Below, in pieces: positions 46,951 through 60,104 of a DNA stretch of 64,000 nt (within the stretch, counting starts at the first letter, position 1; each line of letters begins with the position of its first letter). The notes under the pieces were generated by a model. The model did no database searches. It was given only the letters and a program-made list of their open reading frames with translations, and was not told where the DNA came from. Made by a program: the position numbers and the translations under genes. The stretch is from positions 86,735,143-86,799,142 of the forward strand of contig NW_026262679.1 in the NCBI RefSeq assembly GCF_021869535.1. The letters run 5' to 3'. Source of the DNA: Mytilus californianus. Lineage: Eukaryota; Mollusca; Bivalvia; Mytilida; Mytilidae.

Positions 46951-47363
46951 TATGAAAAAGGGGAACGGCAGACAATAATAAAAAAAAAGTATTAAAAAGT
47001 TTACAGTATTTCGGACATCATTGGGATATCCCCAAACCACTTGGTCCTGTTGTTTTTATCCTAAGTTCTCAAACGGAAGCAGTATTTTTGTAATAAATTT
47101 GTAAAATATTCCACGGAACCCCGTGTCTCGCCTGATATTGCTGCTGTAAGTGTAAAAGTGGCATGTTGATCGGCTGTACATTTATCTATACATTTATCGG
47201 TAAAAAAAAATTAAAAAAAAATGTTTTTCTGTAGATGCTTTTTCTTGAAATTGAGGAATAACTCCTATACAAGTTTTAAAACACTTCATGGAGGTTTACA
47301 AATTTATCATGTCAAAACAGTTTAATTCGGTTTTATTTAACTAAAACAAAACTGTATGGTTTT

Positions 47364-47447
47364 CAACAATGAGCAAAACCCATACCCTATAGTAAGCTAT
47401 AAAAGGTCCCGAAATGAAAAATGTAAAAAACTAGAAACCTAACGATC
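47364..47447 (-). repeat. Interspersed repeat A, fragment
   Basis: CAACAATGAGCAAAACCCAT, then AGCTATAAAAGG. An internal piece of repeat A in inverted orientation, inside the loop of the Foldback-like element. Confidence 0.55.
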
Positions 47448-47451
47448 TATA

Positions 47452-47476
47452 GATAGATAGATAGATAGATAGATAC
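47452..47476. repeat. (GATA)n microsatellite
   Basis: About six ATAG units directly beside the repeat A fragment. Confidence 0.9.
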
Positions 47477-48189
47477 TTTATTCTCTAAAAACTAAATACA
47501 AGTTTACAGAGAAACATACAATATAAATACAGATACAATAGTCGAGGTAAACAAATACAGTATGATATTCTAAAAGTACAAAATTATGATGGCATACATG
47601 TTTAGTAACATGTATAATGAAAGGTTAAACTCAATAGAAATAAAAAAAATGGAGATGGAGACGCCGACGCCACTATCGACGACGAAATATAGGTTTGTTG
47701 TGTCTCACTGCCGCTACATTGATGTCGCAGGCTCGACACAAATCAAAAGACTTGAACTTTATTGTTAACAAATGAAACACTTCAAATCAACTCACACTAA
47801 AGTCAGGGAAACGGGGGGAGGGGGCTCGGACTAAGCGACAAAGCACCAATACTATAAAATAAGAATTCACCGAATTTTTTTTAGCGTAAATGATCATTTG
47901 AACTTATACGAATATCAATCTTTTATTTGTTATCAATTGAATTCCCAGATCTACCTCGCACTAATTGAAAAATAAACTTTTTGGAATATGTGACGACGGA
48001 CATGTTCCAGTGGTCGTAAACATAATACCGTCATCTTTTCCTTGAATGTAAACTACCAAGTAAAACCAAATCACTGGGTTGGTACTTTCTCGAATAACAC
48101 GACGGGTGCCTTTCTGGAGCATCCGAGATCACCCCGATGGATTTATATTACCCAGTCATACCGATCTATTGAATCAGCCAAAATGAAAC

Positions 48190-48420
48190 TGTTTTGTATG
48201 CCACCGCAACTGAAAGTTGGGGGGCATATTGTTTTACCCCTGTCCGTCCGTCCGTCCGTCCGTCTGTCCGTCCCATTATGGGTATATAGTTATTCCGCAT
48301 AACTCCTCCTACAGTTTGAATCCTAGGAAGTTTTCTCTTTACTGTCTGTTTGTACATAACTTTTTTTTTTCATTTTTGGGGTATAAGCGGTTAAATGAGT
48401 GCGGGGGCATCGCTTTGTCT
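48190..48420. repeat. Interspersed repeat with (GTCC)n core
   Basis: TGGGGGGCATATTGTTTTAC, then CCCTGTCCGTCCGTCCGTCC and a trailing part with GCGGGGGCATCGC. A known kind of molluscan repeat. Open frames in the GTCC tract on both strands are artefacts. Confidence 0.6.
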
Positions 48421-48528
48421 AGTTTAAATTTTTTTTTCTCGTGTTGTGCTGTTACACAACTGTAACAGTCCGATGTAAGGTTAGGATTTAGCGCTCACAT
48501 ACATGTAAAACGCCGCCACGTGCACTTT

Positions 48529-48790
48529 CTTTATGTACCTGCCCCAAGTCAGGAGCATGAAGTTCAATTGTTGTCGTTGTATAAATGTGTGTCATTTTTT
48601 TTTTGTAGATTGTTTATTTATAAATAAGACCGTTTGTTTTTTCGTTTGAATTTTTTCACATGGTGCATGGTGGCCTTTTTTAGCTGACTATACGGTGTGT
48701 TGAAGGCTGTACGGTTGCCTATATATGATTTCTTACATCCACTGCATTTAAACTCTGGTGGATAGTTATCTCATTGTCAATCACACCACA
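48529..48790 (+). repeat. Interspersed repeat A, diverged copy
   Basis: TACCTGCCCCAAGTCAGGAG through GCTGACTATACGGTG to ACCACATCTAACTTTATTTC. More diverged than the copies at 6.2 and 45.3 kb. Confidence 0.65.
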
Positions 48791-49129
48791 TCTAACTTTA
48801 TTTCAACTTCTATGTTACGTTTTGTATACTGTTACATTGTTTATCTTTTGTACGCATACCCAGGAGCCCTCTTTTTGGAAGCCCGAGCAAAAGTCCTTGT
48901 TCCGCGATAGAAAATTTAATTACGAACTCATATAAGATAGCTCGAATTTCAACTCAAAATCTTAATTTCTAAATGAGACTTAAATTCGAATCTTACTCAA
49001 ACTCTACCTCAAAAAGTGACTCAAATTTAATGTTGTAACTAGAACTCTACCTTTAAATGTGACTCAAACTCGAAGTCCAACTCGAAACTCAATGCTAGCT
49101 AAAACTTTAATTCTAATAATGACTTGAAT

Positions 49130-49804
49130 TCGAAATCGAAGACTAACTCAAAGTTTAACTCAAACAGTAACCCGAACTTTAATTTGAACTCTAATTCGAT
49201 GGATGGCCACACTCATCCAAGGCACATACAACATGTAAATCTATCTAAAAATAAAAGTTTTTTCCGAAATAGTCACGTGATTTTACCTCATCAAGTAATG
49301 GAATAACCACATCAAAGAATGACAGGACCACATCAAATAATGAAACAAACACATCATGTAGTGTAAAATCGTCAAATTTTGAAACATCATTACGTAATGT
49401 CAAAACCATATAAAGAATAGGCAAATCATCATTACAGAATAACAAAACCACATCATGTAATGAAACAACTACATAACGTCAAGTCACATTCACATCAAGT
49501 AATGTTAAAACCACATTGACTAATGACACAACCACATTAAATAATGGTGAAACCACATCGAGTAATGACAAAACCATATTGAGTAATGACAAAACTATAT
49601 CAAGTCAATACGAAACCATATCGTGTAATATCGAAATATCATTAAGTAATGACTATTCCATATTGAGTTATATCAAAACATCATAACGTAATGTCAAAAC
49701 CATATTAAGTAAAGACAAAATATCATCAAGTAATAATAAAACAACATAAAGTAATATCAGAGTTCCACATAAGACAGCTGTGGCGTTCCATAACAATTTG
49801 TCAC
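49130..49804 (-). repeat. Right arm of the Foldback-like element
   Basis: Inverted partner of 46,291-46,950. The open frame at 49,245-49,451 (-) is almost residue-for-residue the same as that at 46,641-46,850 (+), which shows how similar the arms are. Confidence 0.8.
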
Positions 49805-51590
49805 GCCCTCATGAATGGGCATCCTATCAACGACCTTCAGTAAGCATTCATTAAAATTATTTCATACACAAGTTACAGTATTTTCTAAACAAAACAAAAA
49901 TTTTAATACAATTCATTTTGCATTGAACATGTAACGAAGCCACCGATTCATAACCTTAAAAAATGTTTCACTAACGGATGATAAAATGTAGTAAGTCTGA
50001 ATAGAAATATAAAAATTATGTCCTATACGCGTTTAAAAACGTGCCCTATTCGGACATTTTAAGATGTTTCAGTGCTGTACTTGTGTTGTGTGTAAAGAAT
50101 TGTAGAGGTCAATTGGACAATCAGTTGGATTTTCAATTTCAATCAAAGATGTGTTGGGTTTTCTTCTTCTTTTTTTAAAATTTATATCATTATTCTCTGA
50201 TATTTCCCATTATCTTCTGAAATTTTGTTTTGAAGGTGAATGATTTAACATATTTATACCAAGCAATTAAAATTTTACTCTTGGTTTTTAAATACCATTG
50301 AAAGTACAATACCTAACAAAAGATAAACATTGCTAGAAGAAAATGAGCCACTCATTCTCAGGTTGAGATGGAATATGTCCGTCATTTGATTTTATGAGGT
50401 AAACGAAAAGTGGTGAAACTGAACTTCCAACAACGAGCGATGATTTCTAATCATACAGTACTCTTGCAATGGAATTTTTTAAATGCAATTTAAAATTTAT
50501 CAATTTAGACATTTTTATCCCGAATTACTTCTTTGTTAAAATTATAATACATTATTTCATGGTACACCGACTAGAGAAGTAAAATGAAATATGGTAATTG
50601 TTTCATGATATATTTTGGCCATCATTTGTGACTTTCAACAAGTGGCATTCCCTTTTGGTCACTTAAAACACTGCACAATGTTCATTTAACATATACGTTT
50701 ATACATGAGATTTAGAATGATCGAAAATGAAAGAAAACAAAAACGAATTGCAAAATGTTAACATTTTGTTTTTATAAGGCTTAATTTTATCTAAATTCTA
50801 AAAGTTGTGGTTTACTTAAGACTTAGAATAATTCTATTCAGAGTATAATTTAATTAAATACTTGTAATTCGAAAAGCAAAGTAAAATTTCAATTTCAGAA
50901 TGTCAAAAACTACAGTTTTCAAGAATCAAAACTTCATTTATAATTTTAGCTATTGACTTTAAGTGGCTAATTTTTCTGCGTATAAATTGAAAAAAGTTTG
51001 AAATACAAATTAAGCAGGCCTCAAAGTGTGTCTTTCAGATGAAAAACAGCAATAAAGGCACTGTTCCTAAGCCTTTGGAATTGCCAATTGCTTGTAGGGA
51101 TTTTGCGTTGTGGATTAATTATTTATACACCATGCATGGTCCTTCTTTTCCAGTCAATAATTATTCAGATTTGAGTAATAATATACACGTAAATTGAAGT
51201 TTGTTCGTTTTGTTTTACATCGAATAATTCATGTGCCATGGAAGCAGTTTGGGCCATATATTATTGATTAATTTAGCCAGTTAAACATACATATTTTCCT
51301 TCGATTCCAAGGAGAATGGAAATTGGGTCTGTATTTTGATTAGGTTGTTTTACTACTAAATAAAGTAATTCGTTCCAATCGAAATTGTCTACCACATCTG
51401 CTTATTTTTATATTAAAAAAAAAAACAAAACTAATGTTTCGCTTGCTCGTACTTCTTTCTGTCGTCCATAGAACATTTTGTTTTTCAAATTAATTAAATT
51501 TCAAGATTTGAACAATTTCATAACTCCGGGCATATCAGAAAAAAAAATTCAAGCTATTTTGTACTTGCGGTCATTCTTGTCGAGCTTGCT
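49805..51590. other. Non-coding AT-rich stretch
   Basis: No gene, RNA or clear repeat was seen. Confidence 0.4.
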
Positions 51591-51594
51591 AAAT

Positions 51595-52060
51595 TTATTT
51601 CGCGAAAGCGAGACAAAGCGATCCTAGATTCCGTCGTCGGCGTCGGCGTCGGCGACGTCAACATTTAGGTTCAGTCTGTGGTTAAAGTTTTTTTGGACAT
51701 CAATAACTTTGTCAAACATACATGGAATTTTATTAGATAGGGACAGAAGCTTATTTCCGTATTTTACTAATAATGGACTTAGTCTTTTTAACAGTTAACT
51801 ACAGATTTTGTCTGAGGTGAAAGTTTTTCAGTCATCAATAACTTTTTCAAACCTTCATGGAATTTTATAAAATTTGGACAGAAGCTTGTTTATGACCAAA
51901 AGACAATATCCAGAGCAAAATTTTAAAAATGTTTATTTTCATTTTTCCGTATTTTACTGATAAATGGACTGAGCTTTTTAAAAGTTAACACTCAAGCTCA
52001 GTCTGAAGTTAAAGTTTTTCAGTCATCAATAAGTTTGTCAAACTTCATGGAAATTTTGGC
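51595..52060. repeat. Interspersed repeat with degenerate tandem units
   Basis: It begins with TTATTTCGCGAAAGCGAGAC and GTCGTCGGCGTCGGCGTCGG. Three diverged units follow with GTTAAAGTTTTT...CATCAATAA...TTTGTCAAAC...CATGGAATTTT at about 51,680, 51,820 and 52,005. A common mussel repeat of unknown class. Confidence 0.55.
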
Positions 52061-53639
52061 AGAGCTGACTTATTTGTAGATCTTATTTTGCTAAAATCTT
52101 TTTTATTTTTTTCTCTAACTATCATAGCTTCTGCAAAAAAACAAGAAACGAGTAAAATTGTTCTTTCAAGGACAATAATGTCCGATAAAAGGCCAATTGA
52201 AGATTCGTTCATTTGACTTATTTGTAGATAATATTTTATTTGACATTTTTACCATTGGAAGATTTGACACAGTTGTTTTATTCCCATTTTAATGAACAGT
52301 TTTACTCAATTCATGTTGCAATATTCTAAATGGTGCCAGGTTAAGCAACTCGTAAACTACATCAAAATTAGACATATGGATGATCGGCACCACAGTCCAG
52401 ATTTGCGCGCAACACAGAAATTAAAATACTTATTTGAGATGTGAGATACATACCAGTTAGGACAAATTTCTCGTGTAATCTTTTAAAATTCGTTGGGGTT
52501 CATGTCAAAACAGATCTGTGAAGACTTTGTGTGTCCCGACTTTGTGTGTCCCATATGTTTTTATTGAACTTTAAGCTATATATGAATATATAAATGTGAG
52601 ATGATATTTTGGATATTAAATATCTTTTAAACTTTTAACCACATGACTTTTTTCCGAAAACACCACAGCTCATATGTTATGGTGAAAAAGCGCAAATGTC
52701 CTGTAGAAAAAGCAAAAATGTCCTTTCTGTAAAAACGCAAATATCTAAAAAATTGAAGTGCAAATATGCTACTAAAAAGTACAACTTCCCGAGCCGGAAA
52801 TTAACATCGTACATGTATATGTCTTTAATTATAAACACGCAATGTCTGTTCTTAAGTCTTTGTTTTGAATCGGCACTCGAAGCAAGCATGTTATGAGGCA
52901 ATCTTGGAGATACAATTGTGTGTCCGGATGAGTAACTTCAGACACAGTGCTACCTAGTAGGCAAGGACGTTAATACATAGATATAGAACATAACAAGAAC
53001 TCTGTTACCCCGTATAATATTTAGTTTTAGTTTTTAAAGTGGTTTAAACATTGCCCGGTTTTCTGTGTGTCGGTTATTGTTTGCAAATAGTTTATGTCAT
53101 TTTTGGAGTCAGACTGAAATGATATCACGATCGCAAGTGTGTTGTCTTCTCGATTTCCGACTTTTTATTATCTGCTTCTCATATTTTCCTTGGTGTATTT
53201 AGAACCCGATACAATGATTCTGAGTGATTGATTTCCGTTACTTAATTTAAACTCGAAATTATAAGAGGTATATACTTACTTATCCCTTTAATTCATTATT
53301 TCTGTTTCTTCTTAGGGCGTACCTAAAAATACAACCAACAAACATTTTAATACATTTTCTACTATAACAAATAATATAAACCGAAATTGCCCAGGGACGA
53401 CCATTAGATAATCCGTTTGGGGGCAGCATGATTTTTTATTTATTGACTATTTATTTTCATCTATCATTGTTTGTGCATGCCCTTTTAACTTTTGTACACA
53501 TCTGTTTCTTGCGTCTTGTGTTGCAGAATACTCAATTTTATCCTGTCATATGTGAATCCTGGTATCTATAATAAGTTTATGTAAGGGTATTTATTTTCAG
53601 CTCATACAAGCTGGCCAGAATATTAATTTTCAAAATCAT
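52061..53639. other. Non-coding stretch
   Basis: Short frames on both strands at 52,677-52,901 mirror each other and lack similarity to known proteins. A repeat scrap ATCCTGGTATCTATAATAAG is at about 53,556. Nothing else is supported. Confidence 0.4.
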
Positions 53640-54800
53640 CCTGACATTTAAGACTCTTTAGACCTAAGTTTGGTCCTCTGCTGAAGACAAACCATGAGTT
53701 GCCCACCTGGGCCTTTTGGCCCATTGGATCTTAGACCTTGACCTATAATTTGAACCTAGTGTGTAAACAAGTATTTCCGTAGGGTATTTTTGACAGACTT
53801 TGAGAATGGGGGTAGGCATTTAAAACTCTTTTTTACAAACCTAACGTTGGACCTATGGTGAAGACAAACCATGATTTGCCCCACCTGGGCCTTTCAGCCC
53901 AATAGACCTTAGACCTTTAACTATCATTTGCACCTAGTGTGTAAAAAAGTATTGCCGTAGGGAATTTTTGACAGAATTTGAAAAATAGGGAGGGGGGTAG
54001 GCATCTAAGAATCTTTAGATCTAAGTTTGGACCTATGGTGAAGACAAACCATGTATTGCAGAAGGGATTTTTGACAGACTTCGAAAAATATGGGGTAAGC
54101 ATTTAAGAATCTTTAAACCTAACTTTGGACCAATGGTGAAGACAAACCATGAGTTGTCCCACTTGGACCTTTTGGTCCAATGGACCTTAGTCCTCAACCT
54201 ATCATTTGCACCTAGTGTGTAAAAAAGTATTGCCGAAGGGAATTTTTGACAGACTTTAAACATTAGGGGGTAGGCATCTAAGACTCTTTAGACCTAAGTT
54301 TGGTCCTCTAGTGAAGACAAACCATAAGTTGTCCCAACTGGGCCTTTTGGCTCAATGGATCTTAGACCTTTAACTATCATTTCACCTAGTGTGTAAAAAA
54401 GTGTTGCCGTAGGGAATATTTGACAGATTTTGAAAAATAAGGGGGTAGGCATCTAAGGCTCTTTAGATCTAAGTTTGGATCTATGGTGAAGACAAACCAT
54501 GAGTTGTCCCACCTGGGATTTTTGGTCCATTGAACCTTAAACCTTTACAAATCATTTGAACCTATTGTGTAAAAAAGTGTTGCCGTAGGGAGTTTCGACA
54601 GAGTTTGAAAGATGGGGGGGGGGGGGGGGGGGGGGAAGGGTAGGCATCTCATACTCTTTTAACTTAACTTTGAACCTATGGTGAAGACAAACCACGAGTT
54701 GTCCCACCTTGGCCTTTTAGCCCAATAAACATAAGACCTTTACCTATCATTTGCACCGAATTTGCAAAATAGTATTGCCGTAGACAATTATTGAAATATT
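53640..54800 (+). repeat. Tandem array of about 177-bp units, seven copies
   Basis: The anchor GAAGACAAACCAT starts at about 53,683, 53,860, 54,040, 54,138, 54,313, 54,488 and 54,682. Units are 175-180 bp, except one shortened to 98 bp and one lengthened to 194 bp by a G tract. Each unit has ACCTGGGCCTTTTGGCCCAA and CACCTAGTGTGTAAAAAAGT. Open frames on the minus strand here (53,917, 54,033, 54,676) are repeats of the same satellite translation. Confidence 0.88.
54614..54635. repeat. Poly-G tract in the array
   Basis: About 22 consecutive G. It lies at the position where the other units have a short GGGGGTAGGCAT, so it arose by slippage within a unit. Confidence 0.9.
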
Positions 54801-55819
54801 CTAGAAGATAGAGGGTAAGCATGTTTGACTTGTTAATACATGTGTAATATGTTCTTCTGTGATGGTTGAATAAATTGGATATCTTGTGAATAGTCACCTT
54901 GCCTATTGAAGTAAGGTAAAAGTATTGTCTTCTTAATAACTGATGAAATTATGTATTGATAAGGAAGAAAATTGTTTAATTTTCATTCTCGGTCATTTTA
55001 AAGATTTACCTAGGGGGAAATCATGTCATTTAATACTAGTGTGAAGTTAGCCGGCGTTAATATTCATGAGATGAGACCGCGTTCGATGAAATGGTGTGGT
55101 TAATTAATAGATTATGACAATAAAATTACTTTTTGCTGTAAAAATCCAATATGGTTCTACTATTTATAGCAATATAAAATCTTAAAAATATAGGTGTCTT
55201 CTGCAAGGTCTACGTCTTTTAACACCATTTAAAATGAAAGTAAATAAAAAGGTTATAATGCCTCAATAGACATAAAACCAAAAAACGATTCATTGAAATT
55301 CTGTGATAAGTGAAATAATGTAAACTGAAATTACAATAAAAAAAAAAAGGATGATTAAATATAGAAATTTAGCGATAACTGTAAATAAAGAAATTGATCA
55401 AAAGCGATGACATATGCATATGCTTCTTCAAAATGGGTCATACACTCAAACAAGCCATATAAATACAGTTCTTATAAATAATTATCATCTTTGACTTCTC
55501 GAATTGTTTAAATATTTGACATAAGTGATTTAACAAATATAATTTACACATACACTGAAAGGAATTAAAAGGAAATAAATGTCATATGATCTGTGTTAGT
55601 CCCAATATATAGTCCCATCTCAAAATACTACATGCCATAAATACGACCGTATATCTTCGATTTTAAACAGATCAGACTATCAAGAAGCTTAAGATTAACA
55701 ATTAATGAAAAATAAAAACTATCAGTTACTATTTCAATGACATATTATTTTTTCAAAACTACGGAGATCAATCAGAGTCTTTAATCTCAACATTATCGCA
55801 AAATGATAGTTAAAGGTAT
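54801..55819. other. Spacer between the two opposed arrays
   Basis: AT-rich, with no satellite unit and no gene seen. Confidence 0.45.
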
Positions 55820-56430
55820 AACGTCAAATGGGCCAAAAGGACCAAATGGGACAACTCATGGTTTGTCTTTACCATAGGTCCAAACTTAGATCTAAAGAGT
55901 CTTAGATGCCCACCCCCTTATTTTTCAAAGTCTGTCAAAAATTCCCTACGTCAATCCTTTTTTACACACTAGGTGCAAATGATAGTTAACGGTCTAAGGT
56001 CCATTGGACCAAAGGCCCAGGTGAGACAACCCCCATCTTTCACGTCTGTCAAAAATTCCATAAGGCAATACTTTTTTACACACTAGGTTCAAATGATAGG
56101 TTAAAGTCTAAGGTTCACTGGGCTTAAAGGCCCAGGTGGGACAGCTAATGGTTTGTCTTCACCATAGGTCCAAACTTAGATCTGAAGAGTCTAAGATGCC
56201 TACCCCCCTATTTTTCAAATCTGTCAAAGATTCCCTACGGCAATACTTTTTTTACACACTAGGTGCAAATGATAGTTAAAGGTCTAAGATCCAATGGGCC
56301 AAAAGGCCCAGGTGGGCAACTTATGGTCTGTCTTCACCAGAGGGCCAAACTTAGGTCTAAAGAGTCTTAAATGCCTACCCCTAACTCCACCCACATCATT
56401 CAAAGTCTGTCAAAAATTCCCTACGGCAAT
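55820..56430 (-). repeat. Inverted array of the same 177-bp satellite
   Basis: CATGGTTTGTCTTTACCATA (about 55,858), GGTTTGTCTTCACCATAG (about 56,150) and GGTCTGTCTTCACC (about 56,324) are the anchor in reverse complement. A fourth unit near 56,030 has an internal deletion. Orientation is opposite to 53,640-54,800. Confidence 0.85.
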
Positions 56431-56739
56431 AATAAGTACTATTTCTAACCCTTACAATGAGCAACACAATTGGACGATTCGGTTATCCCGTAGTTATCAT
56501 TATTCTTCGATGAGGAACATGTATACCTTGAAAAGGCAATTAAAATATATAATTATTCATTTAACATCTTCTTCTTCTTAATTTTACAATTGCATAGCTT
56601 GATATATTTTAAAAACAATTCTGTTGAGTTTGAATCTTATGCATCTTTTGGGTTTTTAGATTTATCTTAAAAGTGGCTGCTAGCGTAGTGGCTGCTAGTG
56701 AGTGGCTGCTAGCTTGAGCTGGTTAAAACAAATAGGTGA

Positions 56740-58860
56740 AAAGTAGTCTGGACTTATGTTCCATACTGATCTTAGCCTACCAAACATGACAACCCACAAA
56801 AAGTCGATATCAAATCAATATTACGTAACATAAAATGCTTGACAACAGTTCTGTTAGTCAATTTTTAAAAATTAAATTTGCGTGTTCTTACAGATAAAAA
56901 AAAGGCAAATGCATATTTTATGTTCTATTGTGAAAGAAGATCACCGCCATATGCATTATCTTCTTTTTTATATTTTTATTATTCTATATACCTTAATGGT
57001 ATTTCTGCCAGCATGTTGCTTGTCTTAAGGCTTTGTGCATTTGACTTTTGATGATTTTCTTTGCTGCTTATTTTGTTTGTGATTTGATGATCGAATGATA
57101 TTATATATTAGTCCTTAATATTTATACTGCAAAACGCCGAATGTTTATTGTTTCATTATGACGACAGTGGACATAACGTGTAAATAAATGATTCTTGTCT
57201 GGTCCGTCAATCTTACTAATAACAACTCAAATATAAACAACAAAATGTAAACTCGTAACCACAGATAAATATATGCATATACAGAAAAAGAGAAAGAAGA
57301 TACAAAGAAGTCAATGAAATTTATAAGTCGAAGAAGGAAAGAAAACATGTCGACAAACCAGCCGAATAACACTGTGGTGGTATACAGGTGCTCTATGAGG
57401 GTACTAAGCTGTCCCTGCACCACCAGTGTGGCTCATGACAAGTTTAAATTGGGCGATGGGGAACATATATATCCGTTATTCAACCAAAATCATGATTGCG
57501 TCGGTAAATCTTTCAAAGATATGACTTCAAAATCAAATTAGAATCGATTGAAGAAAATTTGCAAAACATTATTAATGCCCAATTTATCTCTTATTGGCCT
57601 AGTTGTTTCAGAGAGGAATATTTTTCTATAGAGTTTTAGAGGGAAATATATGCAACCAAATGCCGCCACGTTTGCCAACCGATCAAAGTTTAAGGTCTCC
57701 TAATACCAATCTTGTAAAGTTTCAAAACGTGTAGCCATTTAGTTTCATAGGAGATCCTTCGTCAGAAAATTAGCTAATACTAATCAATAATTGCCATTGG
57801 CGGCCATATTATCTGTTGTCATCTGTGACACAGATGTTCAATAATGAACAACCAAAAGCATCATTGCGTAACAAAAAGTTTCAAAGGTATGACTTCAACT
57901 ATAACATCAAACCCTTAGTTTCACACTGTTAACCTTCATGAGTTGGTAATGATCATAATGGCTGAAGTCTGAGATCAAAACCAAACGAGGATAGTTTAGA
58001 GAGAACGTACCAAACTTCATTCCTGTCAAGTTTATTTTAGATTGGTTTAATTGGTTTCAAGGACGATGATGAAATTTAAAGGTTATTTTCCTTTGAGTTT
58101 CAAATGTGCTTTTGTAAATCATTACTATTCTGAGATACTTCCGGGAAATGTATCTAAATTAGAATTACATTCTTTTAAAATTCAATTAAGGAATGACTGT
58201 AATAATTTTTCTGTTTATTAAGAAATAACATTAAAAATGTAGTGCACACGCGTAGCGGGTTATTTTAAAGTGTGCACCACATTTCTAGGTTATTTCGAAT
58301 AGACAGAATAGACAGAAAAAATATTCCAGTAGTTCCTTATAATTTGATTTTAAATTCTATTTTTAAGGGGTAAGTCATGTTCCACGTTTCAAAAATGAAT
58401 GGTTACTAAGTAGTTGTCTTCAAAAATTGTGGGCCTGATAGTCTTTAAAGAAATTTACCAAATTGGAAATGAAAGAGCAGTTGTATTGCATGAATTATTT
58501 GTTTCACGATACCAAGTATAAACCTGTGAAAATTGGTACTGATTGAGGCAGGAAGGAATTATAATAAGACGTAACATTGTATAATATTTTGAAAACAGTC
58601 TGAAAAAGTATATTTTAAGTTTCAATAATACAACCCTACCTATTTCGATCTCTCCAAAATACACATCAAAAGCAATAGTGGATGTCATCCCAAATTTGTA
58701 GTTTCTATAGCAAGAAAGGTCATTTAAAACGTTTAAAACACTAAAAGATACATAGAGGCATGACGGGTCAAATTTCTATAGTATTTCATTAAATTTATAA
58801 CATTTTTCAATTTTTCACACTTTTCCTGTTTCCATGGCAACGGTGGCCATTTTGACAAGA
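56740..58860 (+). repeat. Segmental duplication, copy 1
   Basis: Shares long stretches with 59,100-60,104 (for example CATGACAACCCACAAAAAGT, ACCGCCATATGCATTATCTT, CTGTCCCTGCACCACCAGTG) and then with 61,986-62,480 (ATGTTCAATAATGAACAAC, AATGGCTGAAGTCTGAGATC). Copy 1 carries its own insertion (MITE, 58,187-58,339). The 75-codon open frame at 57,314-57,541 has no intact counterpart in copy 2, so I do not call a gene. Confidence 0.8.
58187..58339. mobile_element. MITE with AAGGAA ends
   Basis: TAAGGAATGACTGTAATA at the left faces TATTCCAGTAGTTCCTTA at the right, an imperfect inverted repeat. TTTTTCTGT and ACAGAAAAA continue it. The interior has GTGCACACGC and GTGTGCACCAC facing each other. The sequence lies within copy 1 and is not seen in copy 2, so it probably inserted after the duplication. 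Confidence 0.62.
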
Positions 58861-59099
58861 AGAAGAAGAAGACTTTACATTATTCATCACAAACAGTACG
58901 TCTAGCAGAAAACAACTCTTCTTTTACTTCTAACAAAAAATATCGGACCCATGATGCTTCTGTAATTTAAACACATTTAATGCTGCTTTTCATCCACTTG
59001 GCAATGTCAAACGAAAACAAGACTTTAAAAACAGTTGTATCCTTTAACAATTATATTTGAATGCGGCTTAATTAAACGTTTTGAATAAAATAAATTCTT

Positions 59100-60104
59100 A
59101 GGTGAAAAATAGTCTGTACTTACCTTCCATATTGATTTGACGGTATTGTTTATTTCTTAGAAATGCAAACCATGACAACCCACAAAAAGTCGATATCAAA
59201 TCAATATTACGTAACATTAAATGCTTGACAACAGTTCTGATAGCCGATTTAAGTTAACATTGCGTGTTCTTATAGATACAAAATGCAAATGCATATTTTA
59301 TCTTGTATTGTATAAGATCACCGCCATATGCATTATCTTCTTTTTTATATTTTTATTTTTCTATATACCTTTATGGTATTTCTACCAGCATGTTGCTTGT
59401 CTTAGTGCTTTGTGCATTCGTAGTTTTGGGGATTTACTTTGCTGCTTATTTTGTTTGTGACTATATGATCGAATGACATTGTATATAATTAGTCCTTAAC
59501 ATTTTTACTGAACAAAGTTGAATGGAAACATGTAATGTTTAGCGTTTCATTATGACGACAAATGATGGAAACGTTGTTGTAAATAAATGCTCCTTGTCTG
59601 GTCCGTCAATCTAATCAATAACAACTCAAATGTAAACAACAAAATGTAAACTCGTAACCACAGACAAATATATGCATATACAGAAAAGGAGAAAGAAGAT
59701 ACAAAGAAGTCAATGAAATTTATAGTTGAAGAAGGACAGAAAACACGTCGACAAAGCAGCCGAAACACACTGGTGGTATGCATGTGCTCTACGAGGGTAA
59801 GCTGTCCTTGCACCACCAGTTAGGCTCATGAAAAGTTCAAATTGGGCGATGGGGAACATAAGTGTCCGTTGTCAACAAAAATATTCAATAATGTTCAACC
59901 AAAATCATGATTGCGTCAATAAAACTTTCGAAGATATCACTTTAAAATCAAATAAGAATCGATTGAAGAAAATTTGCGAAACAACATTAATGCCAAGTTT
60001 ATCTCTCATAGGCCTAGATCTTTCAGACAGGAAAATTTTCTATAGAGTTTTAGAGGAAAATATATGCAACCAAATGCCGCCACGTTTGCCACCCGACCAA
60101 CGTT
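59100..60104 (+). repeat. Segmental duplication, copy 2, left part
   Basis: Matches 56,740-57,700 in order and strand. It stops abruptly at about 60,104, just after CCACCCGACCAACGTTAAAT. In copy 1 the match continues without a gap as CCGATCAAAGTTTAAGGTC. Confidence 0.8.

Larger units (their letters stand above)
46291..49804. mobile_element. Foldback-like element with long inverted arms
   Basis: The ends GTGACAATGTATGGAACGCC (46,291) and its inverted counterpart (to 49,804) bound two arms of about 660 bp that are reverse complements over their whole length, apart from scattered differences. Large parts of each arm are a 21-bp minisatellite (TTTTGTCATTACTCAATATGG and variants). The loop of about 2.2 kb holds other repeats and no recognisable transposase. 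Long inverted arms built of minisatellites are the hallmark of Foldback elements in Drosophila. The resemblance is structural only. No target-site duplication is visible. An inverted duplication of a satellite would be the alternative. Confidence 0.65.

Noticed and set aside
53640-54800. Possible CRISPR-like regular repeats
   Set aside because: Whole units of about 177 bp repeat without unique spacers, and the DNA is eukaryotic. It is a satellite.
57314-57541. 75-codon frame with a cysteine motif in the duplicated segment
   Set aside because: The frame is broken in the second copy of the duplication (59,700-59,950), so there is no sign of conservation.
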